NCBI GenBank assembly: GCA_025356655.1
Contig: JANXRW010000070.1
Location: 20,385 to 84,384 of the forward strand
From: Betaproteobacteria bacterium
GTDB taxonomy: Bacteria; Pseudomonadota; Gammaproteobacteria; Burkholderiales; SHXO01
Reading direction: 5' to 3'
DNA length: 64,000 nucleotides
Of this stretch, positions 1 to 9,326 are shown one piece after another. Each line of letters opens with the position of its first letter. The first letter of the stretch is position 1. The position numbers were made by a program, and so were the translations under genes. The notes under the pieces are model-generated. The model saw only the letters and a program-made list of their open reading frames with translations, made no database searches and was not told the origin of the DNA.

Positions 1-311
1 TAGCGGTAAAGATAGAGCCGGTCGTGCGTATCGAGGACCAGCGGCGCCACCTGCCCGCTGCCGGCGGCTACGACCTGCCCGGTGGCGAGCAGCGAGGCGC
101 GCAGCGCCTGTAAGGAGCGAGTGCCCGCACCGGGGTAGAGCTCCTCGAGGGGCAGGCACACATGCCCCTGCTGCAAAGCCTCGCATACGCCCGCGGCAGC
201 GCGCTGTAGCGCTGCGAGATCTGCTCCCGGGGGGGCTGAAGCAAGCGCCCACTTTGCGATGTGGTGAGCAAAGCCCTGGGCAAGCGCGTTGTCTGTCAGG
301 ACTTCGGTCAT
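1..311 (-). CDS. recD: RecD, exonuclease V alpha subunit (N-terminal part, truncated by window edge)
   Basis: RecD is the 5'-3' helicase subunit of the RecBCD double-strand-break repair enzyme. Only about 103 N-terminal residues are inside the window, so no stop and no helicase motifs are visible. Translating the minus strand from ATG at 311 gives an uninterrupted frame. It contains GHVCLPLEEL and, near the edge, DTHDRLYLYRY. Both match conserved N-terminal RecD patterns (GHVCLPL and DRLYL in the E. coli protein, from memory). The gene is on the same strand as recC and recB but is separated from recB by a quinone oxidoreductase gene on the other strand, so it probably has its own promoter. 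No strong ribosome-binding site precedes the ATG, so the exact start is uncertain. Confidence 0.8.
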   Translation of the reverse strand, partial: MTEVLTDNALAQGFAHHIAKWALASAPPGADLAALQRAAAGVCEALQQGHVCLPLEELYPGAGTRSLQALRASLLATGQVVAAGSGQVAPLVLDTHDRLYLYR

Positions 312-540
312 GGTCGTCAGATTCCCCGGCACAGGGCGTCAGCATACGCCAGCGGGGGCCGACGCGGCGGTCCCTGGGGGGCGCGCCCGGTGCAGACAGC
401 GGCGCGCTCAGGGGCTTTGGGCGCACACCGGGGAAGTCAACAGATGGGCGGTCGCGAAATGTGTAGACTTCAGCCCGTCCGGAGCCGCGCGGCTGAGCCC
501 ACCCGGCCCCTCCAATGCCACATCCCAGGGGAGTCGTTCC

Positions 541-1503
541 ATGAAAGCCATATCCGTTCACCAGTTCGGCGGTCCTGAAGTACTGACGATCAGCGAGGTC
601 ACTGACCCCTCACCGAGCGCGGGCCAGGTACTGGTGCGTATCCATGCGGCAGGGGTCAATCCTGCGGACACCTATCAGCGCGCGGGGACCTACGCGATCA
701 AGCCGGCCCTTCCCTACACTCCTGGGACCGATGGCGCGGGCGTCGTCGAATCCGTGGGTGAAGGCGTCCTGACGGTGCGCCCGGGGGATCGCGTCTACCT
801 GGCGCGCAGCCTGAGCGGCACCTATGCCGAATTGGCCCTTGCTCTGGAATCCCAGGTGCACCCGCTTCCCGCATCGATCTCCTTTGCCCAGGGCGCGGGC
901 GTATACGTGCCCTACGCCACCGCCTATCATGCCCTGCACCGCGAGGCGCAGGCGCGACCTGGAGAGACCGTACTGGTGCACGGCGCCAGCGGCGGCGTGG
1001 GCATTGCCGCGGTGCAATTGGCCCGGGCTGCCGGTCTCAAGGTGTATGGCACCGCAGGCACTGCGAAGGGGCTTGAGCTCATCGCCAGGGAAGGCGCACA
1101 TACCGTGTTCGACCACACGCGGCCGAATTACCAGGAGGAGATCTTGCAGGCGACCCAGGGTCGCGGCGTCGACGTCATCCTGGAGATGCTCGCCAACGTG
1201 AACCTCGGCAATGATCTGAAGATGATCGCCCAGCACGGGCGGGTGGTGGTCATCGGCAGCCGCGGCGAGGTGACCATCAACGCCCGTGACCTCATGGGCC
1301 GGCGCGGCTCCGTTCACGCATTCACCCTCTGGGGGCTCACCCCGCAAGAGGAAGCGCAGGCCCACGCGGCGCTGCAGGCGGGGCTGGAGGGCGGCACGCT
1401 GCGCCCTGTCGTCGGCCGAAGCCTCGCCCTCGCCGACGCCAGCCAGGCGCACGTGGCTGTCATGGCACCCGGCGCTTTCGGCAAGATCGTGCTGGTTTCC
1501 TGA
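541..1503 (+). CDS. NADPH:quinone oxidoreductase, zeta-crystallin-like
   Basis: This is a 320-residue zinc-independent member of the medium-chain dehydrogenase/reductase superfamily. Such enzymes reduce quinones or activated alkenes with NADPH. The N-terminal catalytic half has the family pattern AGVNPADTYQRAG and PYTPGTDGAGVV. The Rossmann half has the nucleotide-binding stretch VLVHGASGGVGIAAVQLA near residue 150. The structural-zinc cysteines of alcohol dehydrogenases are absent, as expected for quinone oxidoreductases. The frame stays open upstream to 289. ATG at 541 is preferred because GGGGAG precedes it and homologues begin MKAI-like. It is divergent from recD across a gap of about 230 bases and convergent with recB. 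Confidence 0.88.
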   Translation: MKAISVHQFGGPEVLTISEVTDPSPSAGQVLVRIHAAGVNPADTYQRAGTYAIKPALPYTPGTDGAGVVESVGEGVLTVRPGDRVYLARSLSGTYAELALALESQVHPLPASISFAQGAGVYVPYATAYHALHREAQARPGETVLVHGASGGVGIAAVQLARAAGLKVYGTAGTAKGLELIAREGAHTVFDHTRPNYQEEILQATQGRGVDVILEMLANVNLGNDLKMIAQHGRVVVIGSRGEVTINARDLMGRRGSVHAFTLWGLTPQEEAQAHAALQAGLEGGTLRPVVGRSLALADASQAHVAVMAPGAFGKIVLVS

Positions 1504-1561
1504 TCGAGGCACCGGGCTCACCCGAGTCAAGCCTCGCGGGATTCCTTGCCTGCTGCGCGGT

Positions 1562-4500
1562 TCATCCGCCGCGCAGCAGCGCGTCCAGGGACTCTAGCGT
1601 GCTGCGGTCCGGCCGATGGGCGTACACCCCCAGCGGGGCGCCCGCATCGTTGCACCAACCCGGGCGAACGCCGCGCAGGAAGACATAGAGCATCCCGCCC
1701 AGATGTCGATCGGGATCATAGTCGCTCAGTCGCGTCTGCAGTAGGCGGTGCAGTGCCACCAAGTAGAGTAGGCCCTGCAGCAGGTAGGCATGCTCCGCCA
1801 TGGCGCCGGCGACAGCCGCCGGCGCGTAGTGCGTTGGGTCCTCGCCAAGGAAGTTGGACTTCCAGTCCAGCACGTAGTATCGGCCCTCGTGGTGGACGAT
1901 CAGGTCGATGAACCCCTTCAGATAGCCCGAGAGGGGACCGAACGCCAAGCGCGGCGCCGCATAACCGTGTGTCTCCAACCATCGGTTGAGGGACGGGGCA
2001 TCGAGGCGCGGTGCCGGCAGGTGGAAGCCCATCTCTACCAAGCGGCATTCCCAAGGCAGGCGATTGAGCAAAAGGCCGCCACCCAGATCCGCGCCGAGTA
2101 CATCCTCCAGCATCCGGCGCAGCATCGGTGCCAGGCGGGCCGCCGGCATCCCTAGACGGGGCCCGTGCGTTGCCAGCACCCGGTCGATGGTGCGACTCCA
2201 GTCTCGGTCCTCCGTGAAATCCACCGCCTCGAGCAGGGCGTGCAGGCAATCCCCCGCCGCCGCCCCCCGCGGAAACTCCCGGATGTCATCGGCGTCGAGG
2301 GGGGCGCCCGGAGGCGCGGCCGCCGCAGCGATCGCGTAGGCGTCGTGGTCGCTGGCAGCGCCCTCGGCTTCGGCCCCGTAGCGCAAGCTACTAAAACTCC
2401 CCAGGCGCCAGATCGCCGGCGGGATCGCTGGCGGTGCCGCCGCACGCGGTTCCTGCCCACCAACGTCGGCCGCCGGCAAGGCGCGCCCGGGGCCTTCGGG
2501 GATGGGGCGTAGCGAGAGCGCCCGGGGCGCGGCCTGCGCAAGCCTTGCCCAGGCACTATCGATTTCCGCCAGGGCGCGTTCGTTATTTCGCCAATCCTCC
2601 GGCGTGGAAGAGCCGCCAGCAGCGAGCCAATTGAGCAGGCCGCGGGAGGCTTCCCGGCTGCTGTTGGATATGCCGGTCAGCGTCACGTAGCCACCAACCA
2701 CCAGGTAGCATCGGTGCACCGCCCGAGTGAGCGCCACGTAGGCCAGACGCAGCGACTCCTCGTCGCGCTCCTGGGCCTGCAGGGCTTTGATTTCCGTCAA
2801 CTCCGCCTTGTCCACTAGGCAGTCCGGGCGGAAATCCAAGGTGAGCGGGCGCTGCGGCGGGTGATATTCCCGCCCTTCATCGCTTCCGCCCCGGCGGCGC
2901 TCACCGATGCAGAGATAGGGGCAGAACACGACCGGGTATTCCAAGCCCTTGGACTGATGGATCGTCACCACCTGCACCAGATTGGCGTCAGACTCCAGAC
3001 GTAACTGCTGTTCTTCCCGCTCCGCGCCGTCCGCGCGGCGCTCGCCAAGCCAGCGCAGCAGCGCTTCGGGCCCGGCGTGTTCGCTGGAGACCTGCTGCAG
3101 CAATTCGCCCAGGTGCAGGAGGTTTGTCATGCGGCGTTCGCCATTCGGGCTTCCGAGAAGCCGTAGCGCGATTTTTTCGCGCGCCATCCAGTGCCTGAAC
3201 ATGGGCGCGAAGCCACGGGCCTGCCACAGTTCCCGATATTCGCCAAAGCGCGCCGAGATGGCGAGCAGCGCACCCTCATCGGCACGTAGCGCATCGATGC
3301 CGCTGGCGTCGAACCCCATGAGCTCAGTGGCCAGGCTCGTTAGCAGTCTCGAGGCCCTGGACGGCTCGAGCACGGCCCGTAGCAGCCGCTCGAGATCCCC
3401 TGCCACCGCGCAGTGCAGAACGTCCTCACGGGAGCGCTGCACCGCGCCTACTCCGAGTGCGAGCAACGCCGACTTCATGCGCGCGCCCTGCCGGTGGGAG
3501 CGCACCAGGACCGCGATCTCGCCGGGGGCCAGCGCCCGCCCCGCGAGGAGCACGCGCCCCGCGCGCGCTTCCCGCAGCAGGCGCGCGATCTCACCGGCGG
3601 CGGCTGCGGTCGCGAGCGCCTGGGCTTCCTCGCGCGTGGGGTACTGGCCGCCGGGCGAGGGCAATTGCCACAGACGCATTGCCGCGTCCGGCACCTCAGG
3701 CTCGCTGGTGTCGGAAAAGGCGCGGAGTTCGCGCGTCCCCCGCGCCACCGGGTGGTAGACCAGGGGCGGGAGCTGAAAGGCGCGCGGGTTGGTCCCAAAA
3801 AGGGTGTTCACCGCCGCGATCATCGCTTCGCTCGAGCGTTGGTTGAGCAATAGCGTGTGGCAACTGTCCGCTTGGTCGCGGGCCGACAGGTAGGTGCGCA
3901 GGTCGGCATTGCGAAACGAATAGATGGCCTGCTTGGGATCGCCCACGACGAAGAGCGTCGCCCGTGGCTCAGGTCCTGCCCCATAGATGGCTTGGAAGAT
4001 CTGGAACTGCAGGGGATCGGTGTCTTGGAATTCGTCCACCAGCGCGGCGGGGTAGGCGGCGCGCAGCCGCTGTGCCAGCGGCTCTGCGCGCGGGCCCTGC
4101 AACGCGCGGTGCGTCCCCAGGAGGATGTCGTCGTAGGAGAGCAGCCGACGCTCGAGCTTGCTGCGGCGAAGGGCTTCGGCGCCTTCCTCGAAGAGGGCAT
4201 AGAGCAGACGCAGCCGCTCGAGTTCGAGGCGTAGCGTAACCGCCGCGTGGCAGGTCGCCAGGCGTTCCACTGCGTCGAAAAACGGATGCGCGGGTGGCGT
4301 GTGGCTTTTTTTCGTGCCCTGCGCAATCCGTGACGTGCTCAGCTTACCCAGTGTTTGCATAAGCACTGGCGGCATGCCGAGCCCGGAGCCGAGGCGCCGG
4401 GACTCCCCTTCCCAGGCGCTCAGCAATTGCGCCACTTGGCTCGGGCTGAAGCTGTTCTGCTTGAACCCCGCCTGGGCCGCCGCCAGGACGGCGGCCAGCG

Positions 4501-5224
4501 CCTCGTTCGTGTCGCGCCAAAGTATAAGGGTAGCGGCGTGGGTCGCCTCGAGTTCCAGCACCGTGTCGTCGGCCGCGATGCTGGCCGGGTCAGGCAGGTC
4601 CACGAGGCGGGCCAGTGGCTTGCGCAGTCGCTGAGCCAATAACGTTGCCCAGGTGTCCGGACTGTCGCGCTGCTCGACCACCCACTGGGCGAGACCCGGA
4701 AACAGTGGCGCATCGGCTACCCGTCGACGCCAGAAGTCGCGAGTGACTTCGCCCACGAGGGCACCGGAGTCCGCGTTGAGTTCCTGCCGAAAGGGTAGGC
4801 CCGCGGAGAAGGCGCTGTCGCCGAGGACGCGGTGGCAGAAGCCATGGATGGTGAGCACGGCGGCCTCGTCGAACTGCTCCAGAGCGAGCCGCAATCGCGC
4901 CTGCAGTGCCTCCATTCCCAGGCCGGTCTGCCGCTGTACCGCGCCGAGCAATTCTCCCGGGAATGGGTCTTGTTCGCTGCCGATTCCCTGAGCCCACGCA
5001 AACACCTCGCTCAGTCGCGTGCGGATGCGCGAGCGCAGTTCCGCCGTGGCCGCCTTGGTGAAGCTCACCACGAGGATCTGCTGCACCCCCAGGCCCCGTT
5101 CGAGCACTAGGCGCAGGTAGAGCGCGCAGATGTTCCAGGTTTTGCCCGTTCCCGCCGAAGCCTCCACCGCCTGCATCCCCTCAAGCGGGCACTTCAGGGG
5201 ATCCAACAGGGCGGGCGCGCTCAC
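1562..5224 (-). CDS. recB: RecB, exonuclease V beta subunit
   Basis: RecB is the 3'-5' helicase and nuclease subunit of RecBCD. The protein is 1220 residues, close to the usual 1180-1250. An SF1A UvrD-like helicase begins at once, with Walker A in EASAGTGKTW near residue 22. DEFQDTDPLQ (Walker B) and VVGDPKQAIYSFRNAD follow. A later helicase motif VVTIHQSKGLEYPVVF is clear. The C-terminal PD-(D/E)XK nuclease domain carries GFIDLI followed by VLDWKSNFLG, so the nuclease site looks intact. The start overlaps the recC stop as ATGA (5221-5224), which implies translational coupling. Downstream, recD is not adjacent: an opposite-strand oxidoreductase gene intervenes. Confidence 0.95.
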   Translation of the reverse strand: MSAPALLDPLKCPLEGMQAVEASAGTGKTWNICALYLRLVLERGLGVQQILVVSFTKAATAELRSRIRTRLSEVFAWAQGIGSEQDPFPGELLGAVQRQTGLGMEALQARLRLALEQFDEAAVLTIHGFCHRVLGDSAFSAGLPFRQELNADSGALVGEVTRDFWRRRVADAPLFPGLAQWVVEQRDSPDTWATLLAQRLRKPLARLVDLPDPASIAADDTVLELEATHAATLILWRDTNEALAAVLAAAQAGFKQNSFSPSQVAQLLSAWEGESRRLGSGLGMPPVLMQTLGKLSTSRIAQGTKKSHTPPAHPFFDAVERLATCHAAVTLRLELERLRLLYALFEEGAEALRRSKLERRLLSYDDILLGTHRALQGPRAEPLAQRLRAAYPAALVDEFQDTDPLQFQIFQAIYGAGPEPRATLFVVGDPKQAIYSFRNADLRTYLSARDQADSCHTLLLNQRSSEAMIAAVNTLFGTNPRAFQLPPLVYHPVARGTRELRAFSDTSEPEVPDAAMRLWQLPSPGGQYPTREEAQALATAAAAGEIARLLREARAGRVLLAGRALAPGEIAVLVRSHRQGARMKSALLALGVGAVQRSREDVLHCAVAGDLERLLRAVLEPSRASRLLTSLATELMGFDASGIDALRADEGALLAISARFGEYRELWQARGFAPMFRHWMAREKIALRLLGSPNGERRMTNLLHLGELLQQVSSEHAGPEALLRWLGERRADGAEREEQQLRLESDANLVQVVTIHQSKGLEYPVVFCPYLCIGERRRGGSDEGREYHPPQRPLTLDFRPDCLVDKAELTEIKALQAQERDEESLRLAYVALTRAVHRCYLVVGGYVTLTGISNSSREASRGLLNWLAAGGSSTPEDWRNNERALAEIDSAWARLAQAAPRALSLRPIPEGPGRALPAADVGGQEPRAAAPPAIPPAIWRLGSFSSLRYGAEAEGAASDHDAYAIAAAAAPPGAPLDADDIREFPRGAAAGDCLHALLEAVDFTEDRDWSRTIDRVLATHGPRLGMPAARLAPMLRRMLEDVLGADLGGGLLLNRLPWECRLVEMGFHLPAPRLDAPSLNRWLETHGYAAPRLAFGPLSGYLKGFIDLIVHHEGRYYVLDWKSNFLGEDPTHYAPAAVAGAMAEHAYLLQGLLYLVALHRLLQTRLSDYDPDRHLGGMLYVFLRGVRPGWCNDAGAPLGVYAHRPDRSTLESLDALLRGG

Positions 5225-8200
5225 GCCAGGGGCTCCAGGTGTTCTAGCAGCGGGCTGAATACGGCATGGGCACAGCGCTCGAAGGACTCCCCGAGCGCGT
5301 CGTCGACGCCGCGCAAGGCCAACGCGTGGTACAGGTCATCCTTCTCGGGCCAGGTGTTCTTGCCGTAGGGGGACCATTTGGATCGTGCCGCCGAGAGCTT
5401 GTGATCCTGCGCGTAGGCCCAGGCGCTGCGGGGAAAGAAGTGCAGTGGCGCCTGAAGTCCCTCGCGGTAGAGATCCACTAACTCGCCGAGAACCACGCCG
5501 GGGTGTTCGACCGGGCGCAAGCGAAATACTCCGCCGCGCGCGTACCAGGAGGTGCGCGGAAGCACGCCCGGTGGTGCCGCCGCGCACAGGAAAAGGTGGT
5601 CGATCCAGGCCCGCAGATAATCGCCCGCGCGCGCCTCATCGTAGCGCCAACACAGGAGTCCATCGGGGCGTAGCCCCTGCAAGACGCCCGTGATGCGCCA
5701 GGGTTGTTCGCCGGCGACGGGCACGGGCACGCTGTCGGGTGCGGCCGACAGCGGGGGCGCGGCGAGTAGCGGGCGCAGCCGCGCGCAGAATGCCGTCATC
5801 TGCGCCAACTCCCGAATGACGGCCTCGCGCCCCAGTTGGCCCTGCGGGAAAGCGTTGTCGGCCAATGCCAGCGCGTAGGCCTGTTCCTCGTCGCCCTCCA
5901 GGAGCAGGGGCAGGAGGCGCTGGGAGAGATCGCTCCGTGCCTTCCAGTCGGGGAGGAAGTGTTCGTCATCCTCGAGCGCTTCCTCGGTGCGTTCCAGGCG
6001 CAGGCCCAGGCGCTCCTGCAGCAACATGCGAGAGGGATGCCGGAAGAACCGCTGCAAGCGCTCCAACGCCACTGCGTTCACCGCACCGGAGGGCGCGGTG
6101 AGCGGTGCGGGGAAGAACAGCCGTTGCGGCCGGTCGGGGTCGACCTCCTCGGCGTCGTCGCGCTGCGCGCGAGTGGCTTCTGCAGGGTGGGGCAGCGCGG
6201 GCGGCGCAGGCTCCGCCGCCGCGAGCAGGGCCTGGGCGTACTCCTCGTTGAAACTGCGCAGGCGCGGATCTGGGCCGGGCAGAAAGTACTGGGGCGAGAA
6301 TGCCTGCAGGGGGTGTTCCAGCAGTAGCTGCGCCCGCAGGTGCGCACGCGCCCGCGGTTGTGCTGGATCCGCACAGGCCTCCATCAGGAATTCCAGCAAC
6401 TCCGAGACAACCACCGCCGGTGGCAGTTCGCTGTTGTCTCGCTGCTGGCGGCCCGTGTAGCTCAGGTACAGGCGCTCGCGCGCGCTCAGCAGCAGGTCCA
6501 GGAAGAGGTTACGGTCATCGAGCCGCCGTTGGCGGTCCCCGGGGCGCGGTTGCAGCGCCATCAGGTCGAACTCGGCGGGCCGCTGGTCAGCGGGAAAGGC
6601 CCCGTCGTTGAGTCCCAGGACGCAGATCACCCGGTAGGGCAGCGCACGCAGGCTGCTCATGGAACAAAACGTGAGCACGCCGGAGGGTACGCCACCGCGC
6701 ACCGGATCGTCGAGCAGGCCCGAGAGCGCCTCTCGCACGACGCTAAGTGCAATCCTCGTTTCGCCCCCGCCGGCCATGTTGTCGCGGAGTTGGTCCAGTG
6801 CTGCCTGCAACTCCCGCATCTCCTCCACCCCGTCGGTCCCGGGGTCGAGGAATTGCGCTACTGCGGCGCCCAGGCTGCTGTGCCAGGCGGCCCCGTCACG
6901 AGGCCGGGTCCACTGCTCGCGCTGGTGCGAGAGGGCCGCCACGTATCGCTGCAGCCGGCCCAAGGCGGGCGCATCGGCCCCTTCCACGCTGGCGGCACCG
7001 ACGCGCCCGGCGACCGTCGTACGCCGCGCCGCGGCGCTGTCGCCCAGTGCATAAGCTAAGTAGAGTCGTGAGAGCCCGTCCTCGAAGCTGTGGCGCTGCT
7101 GCGGCGGCATGCCCAGGCGCACGCGCTCGGATTCATCGAGCCCCCAGTGGATGCGCGCTTCGCGGATCCACTCCAGTAGGCGTTCGGGGTCCTCCGCGCT
7201 TAGGCCGAACCGGCGCGCCACGGGCACCTGCGTGAGGAGGTCGAACACCTCGCTCGCCGGGAACCGACCGACGCACAGGTTCATCAAGTCGAGCAGGGCG
7301 CGTGCCACCGGGTTGGTCGCAGAGGCGGGCCGTCCGGTGATGACGTAGGCAATGCGCCGCGACGCCGGCGCGGTGCCGAAGACCGCGTCGATGGCCGGCG
7401 CCGCCGCTGCGAGGTCGGGCAGCGCCACCAGGATCTCCGCGGGGTGTGGTGGGTGCTCCTGGGTGAAGCAGGCGAGCAACTGATCCTGCAGGACCTCGAG
7501 TTCGCGGGTCAGCGAGTGACAGCAGTGGATCTCGATGCTGCGGTCATCGGCGCGCAGGCCGAACTCCCCTGGCGCTGGGTTGCGCAGGGCGAGGATGGAG
7601 TCCTGGACCTGCCCGAGCAGGCTGGCTCGTCCGCTGCCGAAGAACTGGCTCAGCTCCTCCACCGTGTGTTGGTCATCGGCCAGCAGAAGGCCGAGCTGCG
7701 CCTGCGCTTGTCTTCCCCAGGACGCCAGCAGTGGGTTGCCCACTTCATGGTGGCCCGCCTCGCCCTGGCGGCGCAGGTAGCTGAGTCGACGGGGATTGAC
7801 CACCTCGAACCAATATTCCTCGCAGGGGTTCAGCGCGTAGTAGGACAACTGTGTCCACTGGGAGAACTGGCGCAGGATGTCCAGGTAGCTCGGTGCCACT
7901 GCGGGAAGGCAGAACACATGCGCTGAGCGCGGCAGACCCGGTCGGGCCGGGGCGGAGGCATTACGGGCCACGGCGGCGAAGAAACGTGCGGCGGGATGCT
8001 CGCTGCTCGTCCCGAGCGCCGCAGTCAAGCGGCGCCAGAGATCGGCCTGCCAATGCTCGTCCTCTGCGCGGGCTGCGTCCAGGCCGGGGATCTCCGCCCG
8101 TCGGCCGGCGGACCAAGCTTCGAGCCAGGCAGGCCGGTAGGTGATGTAGTGTTCGAGCAGTTCCGCCGTGCGCTGTGCGAGTTCCAGCCGCATCACCGGG

Positions 8201-8550
8201 TCCGCTTGACCCAGGTAGTGCGCGAGGCGAGGATGCGCCGCCGTCAGCCGCTCGTCACCCAGCAGGCTGTGGATGCGCCAGGACAGTGCGGGTGGGTTGA
8301 AGGGCGAGGATTGCTGCACCTCGATGACCCGGCCCATCTGCGTCCACAGCCACTGCCCGAGGAAGGAGAACTCCACCTGCGCGCAGATCCCCTGCCGGTC
8401 GGCGAGCGCCAGTTCGATGCGCCGCCGCAGTGCCAAGCTAGGGATGATCACCTGCTGCGTCTCGAAGGGCCCTGGGCGCTCGTCCACCAGGCGCTCCAGC
8501 AAACAGTCCAGCAGGTACTCGAAGCGGTTGGACAGGGTCAGGCGAAGCAT
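5221..8550 (-). CDS. recC: RecC, exonuclease V gamma subunit
   Basis: RecC is the Chi-recognition subunit of RecBCD. It holds inactive helicase-like and nuclease-like folds that thread DNA to RecB and RecD. The start at 8550 gives MLRLTLSNRFEYLL, which lines up with the E. coli RecC N terminus (MLRVYHSNRLDVL, from memory) and a length of 1109 residues. The frame is open further upstream, but that extension would overlap queC on the same strand and lacks RecC character. An alternative ATG lies at 8607. Recognisable stretches include GQADPVMRLELAQRTAELLEHY, shortened here to its idea: the conserved helix preceding the YRPAWLEAW motif. The end overlaps recB by four bases. queC ends 74 bases upstream on the same strand, so the genes may be co-transcribed. 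Confidence 0.9.
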   Translation of the reverse strand: MLRLTLSNRFEYLLDCLLERLVDERPGPFETQQVIIPSLALRRRIELALADRQGICAQVEFSFLGQWLWTQMGRVIEVQQSSPFNPPALSWRIHSLLGDERLTAAHPRLAHYLGQADPVMRLELAQRTAELLEHYITYRPAWLEAWSAGRRAEIPGLDAARAEDEHWQADLWRRLTAALGTSSEHPAARFFAAVARNASAPARPGLPRSAHVFCLPAVAPSYLDILRQFSQWTQLSYYALNPCEEYWFEVVNPRRLSYLRRQGEAGHHEVGNPLLASWGRQAQAQLGLLLADDQHTVEELSQFFGSGRASLLGQVQDSILALRNPAPGEFGLRADDRSIEIHCCHSLTRELEVLQDQLLACFTQEHPPHPAEILVALPDLAAAAPAIDAVFGTAPASRRIAYVITGRPASATNPVARALLDLMNLCVGRFPASEVFDLLTQVPVARRFGLSAEDPERLLEWIREARIHWGLDESERVRLGMPPQQRHSFEDGLSRLYLAYALGDSAAARRTTVAGRVGAASVEGADAPALGRLQRYVAALSHQREQWTRPRDGAAWHSSLGAAVAQFLDPGTDGVEEMRELQAALDQLRDNMAGGGETRIALSVVREALSGLLDDPVRGGVPSGVLTFCSMSSLRALPYRVICVLGLNDGAFPADQRPAEFDLMALQPRPGDRQRRLDDRNLFLDLLLSARERLYLSYTGRQQRDNSELPPAVVVSELLEFLMEACADPAQPRARAHLRAQLLLEHPLQAFSPQYFLPGPDPRLRSFNEEYAQALLAAAEPAPPALPHPAEATRAQRDDAEEVDPDRPQRLFFPAPLTAPSGAVNAVALERLQRFFRHPSRMLLQERLGLRLERTEEALEDDEHFLPDWKARSDLSQRLLPLLLEGDEEQAYALALADNAFPQGQLGREAVIRELAQMTAFCARLRPLLAAPPLSAAPDSVPVPVAGEQPWRITGVLQGLRPDGLLCWRYDEARAGDYLRAWIDHLFLCAAAPPGVLPRTSWYARGGVFRLRPVEHPGVVLGELVDLYREGLQAPLHFFPRSAWAYAQDHKLSAARSKWSPYGKNTWPEKDDLYHALALRGVDDALGESFERCAHAVFSPLLEHLEPLA

Positions 8551-8624
8551 GGGAGGCAGCGCGCTCTGGGGGCTCTCGGAGTGATGATTATGGCGCAGGT
8601 CACCCATCGACCGCTCGCCCGTGT

Positions 8625-9326
8625 TCAGCCCAGGCTCGCGGTCCAGCGCTCGTGGCCCTGGGCGCGCAGGGTGCAGGCGGGGCAGCCGCCACAGCCGCGG
8701 CCCCAGGGGTGACGCAGGGCGCGTTCTCCGAGATAACAGGTATGCGTGTGTTCGCGGACCAGGTCCACCAGGGCGGCGCCACCGAGCTCCGCGGCCAAAG
8801 CCCAAGTGGCTGCCTTGTCCAGCCACATCAGCGGTGTCTCCACCCGCAGGGATCGACCCAGGCCCAAGCTGAGCGCCACCTGCAGGGCCTTCATCGTGTT
8901 GTCGCGGCAGTCGGGGTAGCCGGAGTAGTCCGTCTCGCACATTCCCGCGACCAGCACCGGGAGGTCACGGCGGTAGGCCAAGGCCGCCGCCGCGGTGAGG
9001 AAGACTAAGTTGCGGGCCGGAACGAAGGTGTTGGGCAGGCCTTGCGCGTCCAGGGTAATGGCCATCTCGCTGGTCAGTGCGGTGTCGCCGATCTGCCGGA
9101 AGAGGTCCAGCGCCAGCACATGGTCTTCCCTCAGGCGTCCGGCCCAGCGCGGGAAGCCCTGGCGCAGGGCCTCGAGCAAGGGCGGTCGGCACTGCAATTC
9201 GACGCGGTGGCGCTGGCCATAGTCAAAGCCCAGCGTCTCCACGCGATCGAAGCGCTCCAGGGCCCAGGCGAGGCAGGTGGTGGAGTCCTGCCCGCCGGAG
9301 AACAGGACTATAGCGGATGTGCTCAG
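8625..9326 (-). CDS. queC: QueC, 7-cyano-7-deazaguanine (preQ0) synthase, with apparent CTG start
   Basis: QueC converts 7-carboxy-7-deazaguanine to preQ0 with ATP and ammonia on the way to queuosine. The PP-loop SGGQDSTTC lies about ten residues from the start, followed by GFDYGQRHR. The C terminus has the zinc cysteines in CYLGERA and CGGCPAC. The PP-loop lies upstream of the first ATG, GTG or TTG that could serve as a start. Between an in-frame TGA upstream and the PP-loop the only plausible initiator is CTG at 9326. It overlaps the TGA stop of the transporter gene as CTGA and has AAGG seven bases upstream. That start gives 233 residues, about the usual 231. A GTG at 9242 would delete the ATP-binding loop. 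A sequencing error changing ATGA to CTGA is the main alternative. Confidence 0.9.
   Translation of the reverse strand: MSTSAIVLFSGGQDSTTCLAWALERFDRVETLGFDYGQRHRVELQCRPPLLEALRQGFPRWAGRLREDHVLALDLFRQIGDTALTSEMAITLDAQGLPNTFVPARNLVFLTAAAALAYRRDLPVLVAGMCETDYSGYPDCRDNTMKALQVALSLGLGRSLRVETPLMWLDKAATWALAAELGGAALVDLVREHTHTCYLGERALRHPWGRGCGGCPACTLRAQGHERWTASLG

Noticed and set aside
8551..8940. N-terminal extension of recC
   Set aside because: The extra residues are proline- and arginine-rich and overlap queC on the same strand. The RecC N-terminal pattern starts at 8550.
8625..9242. Shorter queC starting at GTG 9242
   Set aside because: This start would omit the SGGQDS PP-loop needed for ATP binding, so the longer form from CTG 9326 is preferred.
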